From Polyangia bacterium (GTDB lineage: Bacteria > Myxococcota_A > Polyangia > Polyangiales > Polyangiaceae): a DNA stretch of 5,553 nt. The position numbers were made by a program, and so were the translations under genes. Below, piece by piece: positions 1 through 5,358 of the stretch (positions are counted from its first letter, which is position 1; each line of letters starts with the position of its first letter). Where the stretch lies: positions 1-5,553 of the forward strand of contig JAUILJ010000593.1 of assembly GCA_030433055.1 (NCBI GenBank). Reading direction: 5' to 3'. Under the pieces are notes generated by a model. That model was given only the letters and a program-made list of their open reading frames with translations, did no database searches and was not told the DNA's origin.

Positions 1-1350
1 CCCCAGCGGAGAAGGGTCTCCCTCGAAGATCGGGAAGCCGGCGATACGCAGTCCGGGGACCCAAGCCATCCAGCCACCTGGGTTGAGAAACACGCCGGCG
101 AGCTGGCTAGGCACCGCCTCGAAGCCCAGCTTCTCTGCTGGCTCCCCGGCGAACGCGGCGACCTGGGACAAGCACCCCGCCGCCTCGGGATTACCATCGT
201 CTCGAATCGAAGGCTCCCCACTCACAAGCAAGGCTTCGGTGTCGATGGTGCTGAGCCAGGCTTCGTTGTCTTCGAGTGGCCCACGAGGCAGGAAGTGAGC
301 CACGAACAGGTGGCGAGAATCTGGAGTGATCGACAGGCCGGTGGGGCGCCGACCCACCGCAACACTCCGCACCATGCGGAAACGGTCACCCACGCGCTCG
401 AGTACATCGACCCGATCGCCGACTCGGGCGCTCACGTAGGCTCGGGCGCCATCGGGGCTGATCAGAACATGGTCCGGTTCCCGCCCGATCCCTTCCGCTT
501 CGCCAAACCGCTGCACGACCTTGCGCTGGTCTCGGTCGACGACCGCGAGCTGGTTGCAGCGGGAGCACGTCACGACCAAGAGCTCACCATCCGGTGTCGT
601 GGCGACACTGCTCGGTTCACCGCCGATCTCGAGCGATGCGATCCGCTGGTCGGTTTGTGTGTCGATCCCGACCAGTACCCCAGCGTCTGGCTGCACCGCC
701 CAGACCTCGCCAGCCTGCGGCACACTGACGATGGGCGCGGAGCTTGCTGCGACGCGCGCCGTGGTCGATCCAGACAATTCGACTCGGATTTTCACCTCGG
801 CCGCACCCGGCGCGGTGTCCACTCCGAAGCGTAGCCGCGTCATACCCTCTGGGGCGATCCCTCCGAGGAGGATCCGCGGTGCAGTCATGGGAGCGGCGAG
901 TGGATCGACAGACAGATCTCTCAGCGCCTCCCCGCCGTTCTGCAGCTCCAAGCGGGCCTCGAGGTCACGCAGGCCTTGAACGTCGTCGTTCAACAAATAG
1001 AGTTCCACCAGCAGGCGCTCGGGGTGCAGCGCGAAGCGCTTCACTCCACCAACGACCCTCAGCGGTCCCTCCACCCCCTCCACCTCGAGGGGAGCTGCGA
1101 GGGGTTCCCGCTGAGGCGTCTCGAAGGCGGAGCTCTGAGTGTCGATGCTCAGCTCGAACGCAGCAGCGACGGCTTCACTCGGATCCTCGAGGGGCGGGTT
1201 GGCGGCTCCCTCGACAACCGTTGCGAATGGTGCCTCACAGTCTGGTGCCTGCCCAGGTTGAGGGCTCTCAGCGTCCTCGCCGGTGCATCCGCTGCTCGCC
1301 GTGAGCAACCACAGTCCAACGGCGCCTAGACGCCTGTACAAGTGACTCAT
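1..1350 (-). CDS. Beta-propeller (YVTN/YncE-like) lipoprotein, 3' end outside window
   Basis: The minus-strand frame is open from ATG at 1350 to the left edge: 450 residues and no stop, so the protein is C-terminally incomplete here. The start is well supported: AAGGAGG at 1357-1363 lies 6 nt upstream. The N-terminus (MSHLYRRLGAVGLWLLTASSGC) is a type II signal peptide with the lipid-attachment Cys at residue 22, so the protein is probably anchored in the outer or inner membrane. Residues 85-210 are beta-rich and unrecognised. Residues 214-370 show propeller-blade strands: PSSVATTPDGELLVVT (246-261), PDHVLISPDGARAYVSA (292-308) and PTGLSITPDSRHLFVAH (336-352), each a P-x-x-[VL]-x-x-[ST]-PD-[GS] turn followed by a beta strand, as in YVTN-repeat proteins. 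The following segment reaches FLNPGGWMAWVPGLR (421-435). The family often continues into further blades or haem domains, but that part is not visible. It is probably co-transcribed with the c-type cytochrome lipoprotein upstream. A specific substrate or enzyme activity cannot be assigned. Confidence 0.9.
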   Translation of the reverse strand, partial: MSHLYRRLGAVGLWLLTASSGCTGEDAESPQPGQAPDCEAPFATVVEGAANPPLEDPSEAVAAAFELSIDTQSSAFETPQREPLAAPLEVEGVEGPLRVVGGVKRFALHPERLLVELYLLNDDVQGLRDLEARLELQNGGEALRDLSVDPLAAPMTAPRILLGGIAPEGMTRLRFGVDTAPGAAEVKIRVELSGSTTARVAASSAPIVSVPQAGEVWAVQPDAGVLVGIDTQTDQRIASLEIGGEPSSVATTPDGELLVVTCSRCNQLAVVDRDQRKVVQRFGEAEGIGREPDHVLISPDGARAYVSARVGDRVDVLERVGDRFRMVRSVAVGRRPTGLSITPDSRHLFVAHFLPRGPLEDNEAWLSTIDTEALLVSGEPSIRDDGNPEAAGCLSQVAAFAGEPAEKLGFEAVPSQLAGVFLNPGGWMAWVPGLRIAGFPIFEGDPSPLG

Positions 1351-1356
1351 GAGCAT

Positions 1357-1363
1357 CCTCCTT
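1357..1363 (-). promoter_or_regulatory. Strong Shine-Dalgarno site of the beta-propeller gene
   Basis: The minus strand reads AAGGAGG here, 6 nt before the ATG at 1350. It lies inside the 28-bp gap after the TGA (1379-1381) of the haem gene. It fixes the start of the propeller gene and suggests efficient independent initiation within a shared transcript. It is the clearest ribosome binding site in the window. Confidence 0.85.
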
Positions 1364-1378
1364 CAGCTCGCCGAAGCG

Positions 1379-1705
1379 TCACTTCGACGCCCCACATGCG
1401 AGCCACTCGAGCAGCAAGGCTCGTTCCCGAGCCGGTAGTGAACCGTCCTTCGGCATTCCACAACTCGAGAGCTGCTCCTGCATCGCAGGCGCATACCCGA
1501 GCACCCGCGAGTACTCGTCCAGTCGTTTCCTCGAGGTACTTGACTCGGCTCCGTGACAAGGGACACAGCGCCGCTCGAGGATGGGCGCCACGTCCTGATA
1601 GCCCGGCGGGTCCACCCCGCAGGCAACGTCCAGCTCCGGGCAGCTGTCTTCGGCCCCGCATCCGGAGGACATCAGGGCGACGACCAAGCCGACCGCTCGG
1701 CTCAC
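1379..1705 (-). CDS. Small c-type cytochrome lipoprotein (single CxxCH haem)
   Basis: With the GTG start at 1705 the product is 108 residues. It begins MSRAVGLVVALMSSGC, a compact lipoprotein signal with the lipid Cys at residue 16. The mature part contains YQDVAPILERRCVPCHG, the usual helix-plus-haem site of small class I cytochromes: Cys47-x-x-Cys50-His51 covalently binds haem c, with His51 as proximal ligand. Met84 in SSCGMPKDG is the likely distal ligand, and the end (LPARERALLLEWLACGA) matches the terminal helix seen in planctomycete/myxobacterial-type cytochrome domains, where [LT]-x-x-E-R-x-x-x-x-x-W-L is typical. Extra Cys residues (22, 29, 82, 104) could form disulfides. The role is electron transfer outside the cytoplasm; the partner is probably the propeller lipoprotein 28 bp downstream. 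The frame stays open to a TTG at 1783, giving 134 residues. I prefer GTG 1705 because the upstream codons show weaker third-position G/C bias and would put 26 residues before the signal peptide. Neither start has a good Shine-Dalgarno site. Confidence 0.88.
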   Translation of the reverse strand: MSRAVGLVVALMSSGCGAEDSCPELDVACGVDPPGYQDVAPILERRCVPCHGAESSTSRKRLDEYSRVLGYAPAMQEQLSSCGMPKDGSLPARERALLLEWLACGASK

Positions 1706-1786
1706 TCCCCAGCGAATGAACAGATTGATGGGCTGAATTTCGTCGCGACACACGCCAGACCGGTCGGGCAGGGCCCGATCCAAAGT

Positions 1787-1810
1787 TAGAAGTGGCGCTT
1801 CTTACTTCTA
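1787..1810. repeat. 7-bp inverted repeat, candidate operator
   Basis: TAGAAGT (1787-1793) and ACTTCTA (1804-1810) are perfect reverse complements separated by 10 nt. A shorter nested AGAAG/CTTCT pair shares the left arm. The arms are AT-rich in an otherwise GC-rich region and overlap the putative -10 region of the haem/propeller operon. That placement fits a repressor or activator site. Chance occurrence cannot be excluded for an element this short. Confidence 0.4.
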
Positions 1811-1828
1811 TCAAAACTGGAGTGTCAA
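1799..1828 (-). promoter_or_regulatory. Putative sigma-70-type promoter of the haem/propeller operon
   Basis: On the minus strand a perfect TTGACA (-35) occupies 1828-1823. An 18-nt spacer then leads to TAAGAA (1804-1799), a weak -10 box matching TATAAT at three of six positions. Transcription would start near 1792. This would leave a leader of about 85 nt before GTG 1705, or only about 9 nt before TTG 1783. The -35 is convincing, the -10 is not. Confidence 0.45.
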
Positions 1829-1853
1829 CTCAGGCTGCGCGACCTGCCCAAGC

Positions 1854-1871
1854 CAGGCGCTCATGCGCCCG
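1854..1871 (-). terminator. Weak hairpin after the Cys-rich lipoprotein gene
   Basis: About 15 nt past the TGA at 1886-1888, GGCGC and GCGCC (1865-1869 and 1856-1860) form a 5-bp stem around a 4-nt loop. A G-U pair and one more G-C pair extend the stem. No U-tract follows, so this is not a canonical intrinsic terminator. It is the only stem in the interval between this gene and the downstream promoter. Confidence 0.25.
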
Positions 1872-1885
1872 CAGACCGCCACGCT

Positions 1886-3133
1886 TCAAGGCAAGGCGGG
1901 GCAGCGCTGCTTGCCCCACAGGGGCTTCATCAGGCGCTCGAAGTCGTCACAGGCGTCGCTATCGATCTTGCCGACCGCGCAGCGACGGGCAGCCAGGCCA
2001 TACTCCGGACCGACGCTGCCGACTTGGTGCAGAGCGGCGTGGTGAGACGTGAACAACTCCTCGAGCATCAGCGCTCGGTAGTCACTGGCGTGGTCACAGT
2101 CCGTTTCCCTGGGTCCCCAGCGCGCGCGGCCTTCCTCACTCGTCGCTAGCCAGAAGAAGTCAGCCCTCGACGGATCCTTGGGGTACATCGTCCCGCGACG
2201 CGCATGGGGACCCGATACGCTGGCAGGTAGATCGGCAGGCACTCTCACTTTGCGCGACGCTCGCTCGGGCGTCAGCGATGGCACCACTCGGCTGACCCAG
2301 ACGCCCTCGGCGAGAGCGCCACAAGGAATTTCCAATTTCCACACAGCTTTAGACTGCACGACCAACACGCGCCCGGTTCCGATGGCCGCGCTGGCGAACC
2401 CATGTGGGGGAATCACCCGATACGCCAGCACGTACCCTTGCCTGGGTAGCGCAGGGACCCGCGGCACACTTCGAGCATGCCAGAAGCTCGGCACGCGCCA
2501 TGTGAGCGGCCGCGCCCGGTCAACGCACTCATACCAGGCCCCGAAGGGGCCCGGAGACGCCAGCGCCCCCTCGGCGCACTCGTGGTCGTCCTTCAGCTGA
2601 CATCGGAGGCGCTCGCGGGCGTCAGCCACATGCTCTCCGTCGAGAAACGCGCCCATGCGTCGTAGCCAGAACTCGACGGACGGCCCGCACTCGGCGCGCG
2701 TCCCACACGGAACGATGCGCGAGCTCTCCAGGGTGCTGCTGGGTGCCACGCGGGTACCAGGAAACACGATCTCAGCGCTCCCATCGACGACCGACTTGCC
2801 CAAGCTCGCGCTCTGCATCACCGCTTGCAGCAGGCCATCGTAGGTGATCGGAGTACCCTCGAGCAGGTCGAGGTGACGACAGCACCCGAGCGCCTCGCAC
2901 TCGGCCCGGAGCAACTCACTGTCTTCGCCCTCCAGGGCCGACTGCGAGTACCTCGCGTTGAAGCACATCGCCTCCTTGCCCAGTCCGCGCGGCGCCAGGG
3001 CGACGGGCTCACCCGTTGAAGTGGCCGCCCCCTGCGGCGCCTCCACCAGCGCAGACGCCTGCACCGGCACCGGTCCACTTCCACAGCCAGTCAACGTCGC
3101 CGCGATCAGCGCCCAGAAGATCTCGAGCCTCAC
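1886..3133 (-). CDS. Unrecognised Cys-rich lipoprotein
   Basis: From GTG at 3133 the product is 415 residues. It opens MRLEIFWALIAATLTGCGSG, with a textbook lipobox (Leu14-Thr-Gly-Cys17), so it is exported and lipid-anchored. Residues 18-50 are a Pro/Ala/Gly-rich linker. The rest has no family I recognise. It contains about 14 Cys besides the lipid Cys, several clustered or paired: Cys57, Cys79 and Cys84-Cys85 (AECEALGCCRH), the pair in VPCGTRAECG, three between RLRCQLK and WYECVD, and two near the C-terminus (RRCAVGKIDSDAC). This suggests a disulfide-stabilised extracytoplasmic fold. No enzyme motif, haem CxxCH or transmembrane helix beyond the signal is visible. The frame extends to GTG 3253 (455 residues) with an internal ATG at 3235. 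Those 40 extra residues are poorly biased in codon use and would bury the signal peptide, so GTG 3133 is preferred, although it lacks a clear Shine-Dalgarno site. It is divergent from the YdcF-like lipoprotein gene. Confidence 0.85.
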   Translation of the reverse strand: MRLEIFWALIAATLTGCGSGPVPVQASALVEAPQGAATSTGEPVALAPRGLGKEAMCFNARYSQSALEGEDSELLRAECEALGCCRHLDLLEGTPITYDGLLQAVMQSASLGKSVVDGSAEIVFPGTRVAPSSTLESSRIVPCGTRAECGPSVEFWLRRMGAFLDGEHVADARERLRCQLKDDHECAEGALASPGPFGAWYECVDRARPLTWRVPSFWHARSVPRVPALPRQGYVLAYRVIPPHGFASAAIGTGRVLVVQSKAVWKLEIPCGALAEGVWVSRVVPSLTPERASRKVRVPADLPASVSGPHARRGTMYPKDPSRADFFWLATSEEGRARWGPRETDCDHASDYRALMLEELFTSHHAALHQVGSVGPEYGLAARRCAVGKIDSDACDDFERLMKPLWGKQRCPALP

Positions 3134-3174
3134 GGCGCTCGAGCCGCCACGCGCCGCTACGCCGGAGTCCGCAT

Positions 3175-3199
3175 GCTGCTGCACCCAACTCCCAGCAGC
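3175..3199. repeat. 7-bp inverted repeat in the divergent region
   Basis: GCTGCTG (3175-3181) and CAGCAGC (3193-3199) are perfect complements around an 11-nt spacer. It would sit in the 5' leader of the Cys-rich lipoprotein mRNA if that gene starts at 3133. It could be a leader hairpin or protein-binding site. Its trinucleotide composition makes chance quite likely. Confidence 0.25.
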
Positions 3200-3300
3200 G
3201 TGAGCAGCGTCCTGTCGTTTCGTTTCGCAGCTCATCGCAGGGCCCTGAGACACGAGGCAGCGGCGCAGGTTCCGGAGATCGGTCAGGTTCGTCGGTGCGG

Positions 3301-3306
3301 TATCTT
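3301..3306 (+). promoter_or_regulatory. Possible -10 box for the YdcF-like lipoprotein gene
   Basis: TATCTT matches TATAAT at four of six positions and is the most AT-rich spot upstream of the ATG at 3337. It would place the transcription start about 24 nt before the gene. No acceptable -35 box is seen 16-18 nt upstream, so an activator-dependent or alternative-sigma promoter is equally possible. Confidence 0.25.
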
Positions 3307-3324
3307 TTCAGGGCCGCTTCCGGC

Positions 3325-3328
3325 AGGA
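3325..3328 (+). promoter_or_regulatory. Ribosome binding site that fixes the 3337 start
   Basis: AGGA lies 8 nt before ATG 3337. The reading frame is open much further upstream (to an ATG at 3016), but that part is antisense to the Cys-rich lipoprotein. This site plus the signal peptide starting at 3337 decide the true start. Confidence 0.7.
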
Positions 3329-3336
3329 TCCGGCTC

Positions 3337-4713
3337 ATGAAGGCGCTCCCCCTCACCGCCTGCCTGGTGCTCCTCGCGACCTGGAGCGCGTGCAGCAGCG
3401 ACTCCGACGGGGGACGCAGCGGCGGTTCGGCGGGCTCGGCAGGGAGCGCGGGCACGGGCGGCGCCAGCGACGCCGGGAGCGACGCGGCTGCCGACGCAGA
3501 CAGCGACGCCCCAGATCTCAGCGGCATCGATGCGACGAAATGCCCGGCCTTCGCCGCAGAGGATCCGCACGGTTTCATTGCGCCCCAGAGCCTGAAGCGG
3601 TCCAGCTCACTGCTGCAAGACAAGGCCTTCTACCTCTTCACCGCTATCGGAGCCGACGCCGCCCGCGTCAGCGCGCTCGAGAACGACGGCTCACTCAGCA
3701 CGCTCACGGCTCGGCGTGCCAGCGCCATGACCAATAGCCTCCAGAGCTGCAGTGACGCAACCTGCTGGGGCGACGCTTTCAAGTGGTCCGATGCAGACAT
3801 CGCGATCGTGAGCACGGCGCTCCGGGCCCTGATCACCGATCCGAGCATCACCGCACTCGTGAGCAGCGACCTGCGACCGAGCGGCACCTCCATCCTGCAA
3901 GCGACAGGCAGCGACGCGGACCTGCTGGTAGGCGCCTGGGAGAAGGAAGTCGCGAGCTTGAACCGAGCCTGGGATGACTACGCAACCAGTCTCCCTGCGG
4001 CAACACTCGAGCAGCTACTGACTGGCGCGGCAACAGGCGCTGACGCGCTGCCCTTCTACGCTCCTTTGCTGCGCCTGGTGCCCAAGCTACTCGAAGCAAA
4101 CGACCGCCCCGAACCGACTCTCTACGAGCCGCTCGCGGATGGCGAGAATCGAGCAGTGATCGCGAACATCCCCAAGATCGACTTCGCCAGGTACCCGTTC
4201 AGCCTGATCGTCGTGCCGGGCCAAGGGCCCACGGATCTCGAGCACCCGTTGGATCCCAGGGGCGCCGTGCGCGCTGACCAAGCCGCTCAGCGCTACGCAG
4301 CGGGCTTGGCGCCGCTCATCGCGCTGAGCGGAGGCCACGTGCACCCCGACCGCACACCGTACTCGGAGGCCATCGAGATGAAGCACTACCTGATGGACCA
4401 ATACTCACTGCCCGAGGAGGTGCTGATCGTCGATCCCCACGCTCGTCACACCACGACCAACCTGCGCAACGTCGCGCGGCTGATGTTTCGCTACGGAGTG
4501 CCCGCTGATCAGCCGTCGCTCATCACGACTGATCTGTTCCAGACGGCGTACATCTCCGCTGCCAGCGCCGACTCCATCTATGGCAAGCGCTGCCTCGAAG
4601 AGCTCGGCTTCCTGCCCTACCAGGGCATCACGAACCTGGACACGCTGGACAACTGCTGGATCCCCAGCGTGAGCAGCATGCAGCAAGACGCACGAGACCT
4701 GCTCGACCCCTGA
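3337..4713 (+). CDS. Lipoprotein with C-terminal DUF218 (YdcF/SanA-like) domain
   Basis: The product is 458 residues. MKALPLTACLVLLATWSAC is a lipoprotein signal (lipid Cys19, with an unusual Trp at -3). Residues 25-61 form a low-complexity tether, first Gly/Ser/Ala repeats (GGSAGSAGSAGTGG), then an Asp/Ala stretch, typical of secreted myxobacterial lipoproteins. Residues 70-285 are mostly helical and unrecognised. Residues 289-410 match the DUF218 fold: strand SLIVVPGQGP (289-298); R..QAA.RYAAGLAPLIALSGG with SGG at 331-333; SEA at 343-345 before MKHYL; LPEEVLIVDPHARHTTTNLRN (358-378), equivalent to the usual GVP..I..E..S.[NT]T..N segment; then ITTDLFQTAYI (396-406). Family members (YdcF, SanA, ElyC) are linked to envelope integrity, and E. 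coli YdcF has been reported to bind S-adenosylmethionine; the role here is unknown. Oddities: most relatives are shorter and membrane-anchored, and the usual His and Arg after the TSD-like strand appear as Phe401 and Ala404. The gene converges on the nitroreductase-like gene. Confidence 0.93.
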   Translation: MKALPLTACLVLLATWSACSSDSDGGRSGGSAGSAGSAGTGGASDAGSDAAADADSDAPDLSGIDATKCPAFAAEDPHGFIAPQSLKRSSSLLQDKAFYLFTAIGADAARVSALENDGSLSTLTARRASAMTNSLQSCSDATCWGDAFKWSDADIAIVSTALRALITDPSITALVSSDLRPSGTSILQATGSDADLLVGAWEKEVASLNRAWDDYATSLPAATLEQLLTGAATGADALPFYAPLLRLVPKLLEANDRPEPTLYEPLADGENRAVIANIPKIDFARYPFSLIVVPGQGPTDLEHPLDPRGAVRADQAAQRYAAGLAPLIALSGGHVHPDRTPYSEAIEMKHYLMDQYSLPEEVLIVDPHARHTTTNLRNVARLMFRYGVPADQPSLITTDLFQTAYISAASADSIYGKRCLEELGFLPYQGITNLDTLDNCWIPSVSSMQQDARDLLDP

Positions 4714-4728
4714 GTCAAAAGCAGCCCT

Positions 4729-4812
4729 GGTGCGCTCCAAAGGCTTAGGTGCGCTCCAAAGGCTTAGGTGCGCCCCAAAAGCTTCGGTGCGCCCCAAAAG
4801 CTTAGGTGCGCC
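4729..4812. repeat. 19-bp tandem repeat (minisatellite), 4.4 copies
   Basis: Four head-to-tail 19-bp units start at 4729, 4748, 4767 and 4786, followed by an 8-bp partial copy (4805-4812). The consensus is GGTGCGCYCCAAARGCTTM. Units 1 and 2 are identical; units 3 and 4 differ from each other only at the last base; the two pairs differ at unit positions 8 and 14 (and 19 for unit 3). Units 3 and 4 each contain the palindrome AAGCTT. The array fills the gap between two convergent genes, and unit 4 contains the TAA stop (4802-4804) of the minus-strand nitroreductase-like gene. Unit length is not a multiple of three. No spacers exist, so it is not a CRISPR array. It could act as a weak bidirectional terminator or be a neutral minisatellite. 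Confidence 0.95.
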
Positions 4813-5302
4813 GCAGCCGCCACACCCCGATGTCCCGGCTGGTCCGGGTCACATACACGGCGTACTGAGGAACGGCTTCCACCAGCTTGGGCCAGACGCG
4901 GGCCTTCTCCTCATCGCTCAGGCGCTCGGCCTTCGCGTGGAAGACCTCGCCGTTCAGGTTCACCTCACACTGGGGATTCGCCTGCAGGTTGTAAGACCAC
5001 GCGGGGTGATGTTGCTGACCGAAGTTGCTCGCGACGGTGTAGAGATCGGCAGCCTTGGGAGACTCCGCCTCGGGATCGCGGATGAACCCCAGCTGGACGC
5101 TCCGCGGCTTGCCCGACCTGCGCCCCATGGTCGTGAGAACGATCATCGGGATCACCGGCGGCCCAACGCTGGTCAGCCGCCCACCGCTCAGCTTGTAGAG
5201 CAGCGGATCCAGGCGCGCGACCACCGTGCGCGCGAACGCGCTGCCCGGCTTGGTCATGGAGAACCAGTTCATGAAGTCGACGTAACGCTGGCGTAGTGAC
5301 AT
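4802..5302 (-). CDS. Deazaflavin-dependent nitroreductase family protein (Ddn-like, DUF385)
   Basis: From ATG 5302 the product is 166 residues, near the usual 150-170 for the family; GGGA at 5311-5314 gives an 8-nt Shine-Dalgarno spacing. The frame extends to GTG 5350, but that adds 16 residues without support. Family signatures in order: VLTTMGRRSGKPRSVQL (55-71), the split-barrel strand and GR.[ST]G.PR turn that binds the cofactor phosphates; YTVASNFGQQHHPAWSYNL (88-106), matching the ASKGG...NP.W..NL segment of mycobacterial Ddn; and DEEKARVWPKL...PQYAVYVTRT (130-154). By my alignment Ser92 corresponds to Ddn Ser78, Tyr147 and Tyr150 to Ddn Tyr133 and Tyr136, while Ddn Tyr130 is Val144 here. 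Ddn uses reduced F420 to reduce quinones and nitroimidazoles; whether this protein uses F420, another flavin or haem is unknown. There is no signal peptide, so it is cytoplasmic or membrane-peripheral. Its last codons (CGC ACC TAA) are part of the repeat motif. Confidence 0.93.
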   Translation of the reverse strand: MSLRQRYVDFMNWFSMTKPGSAFARTVVARLDPLLYKLSGGRLTSVGPPVIPMIVLTTMGRRSGKPRSVQLGFIRDPEAESPKAADLYTVASNFGQQHHPAWSYNLQANPQCEVNLNGEVFHAKAERLSDEEKARVWPKLVEAVPQYAVYVTRTSRDIGVWRLRRT

Positions 5303-5320
5303 GAAGTGTTTCCCGGCGGC

Positions 5321-5326
5321 AATATA
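5321..5326 (-). promoter_or_regulatory. Possible -10 box for the nitroreductase-like gene
   Basis: The minus strand reads TATATT, matching TATAAT at five of six positions, 18 nt before ATG 5302. It would give a very short leader that still includes the GGGA ribosome site. No good -35 box is present at 16-18 nt spacing. The local AT-richness in an otherwise GC-rich stretch is the main support. Confidence 0.4.
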
Positions 5327-5358
5327 TGTTCTCACCCCCAAGCCCGGCACTCAGGCTC

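Larger units (their letters stand above)
3134..3336. other. Divergent intergenic region between two lipoprotein genes
   Basis: These 203 bp lie between the preferred starts of the Cys-rich lipoprotein (minus) and the YdcF-like lipoprotein (plus), so promoters for both should be here. Contents seen: an inverted repeat at 3175-3199, a possible -10 box at 3301-3306, and the AGGA ribosome site at 3325-3328. If the minus-strand gene in fact starts at 3235 or 3253, part of this interval is coding. No convincing minus-strand promoter was found. Confidence 0.5.

Noticed and set aside
555..569. Second haem c site in the propeller protein (Cys-Ser-Arg-Cys-Asn)
   Set aside because: The essential His is Asn, so it was not annotated as a haem-binding site; it is kept only as a curiosity.
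83..1329. Several plus-strand open frames of 70-190 codons
   Set aside because: They lie antisense to the propeller lipoprotein, are rich in Arg/Pro/Ser as expected for shadows in GC-rich DNA, and lack recognisable domains. The minus frame has a signal peptide, propeller motifs and a strong ribosome site.
1347..1814. Minus-strand 155-codon frame overlapping the haem lipoprotein
   Set aside because: It is longer than the haem gene but is Arg/Gly/Pro-rich with no domain, whereas the competing frame has a lipobox, CxxCH and the expected Met and C-terminal helix.
1854..1871. Canonical intrinsic terminator after the Cys-rich lipoprotein gene
   Set aside because: The stem is only 5 bp plus a wobble extension and has no U-tract, so it was listed only at low confidence.
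3016..3336. Plus-strand reading frame continuous with the YdcF-like lipoprotein but starting at ATG 3016
   Set aside because: It overlaps the Cys-rich lipoprotein gene antisense, would place 107 Pro/Arg/Ser-rich residues before a clear signal peptide, and ATG 3337 has its own ribosome site.
397..4242. Sixteen CTCGAG hexamers, far more than the roughly two expected from base composition
   Set aside because: At least 13 are in phase as CTC-GAG (Leu-Glu), the preferred codons in this GC-rich genome, so codon-pair use explains most of them. A regulatory or restriction-related role would need genome-wide counts corrected for codon usage.
4729..4812. CRISPR-like array or short coding repeat
   Set aside because: Units are directly adjacent with no spacers, and the 19-bp period breaks any single reading frame, so neither a CRISPR array nor a repeat protein is supported.
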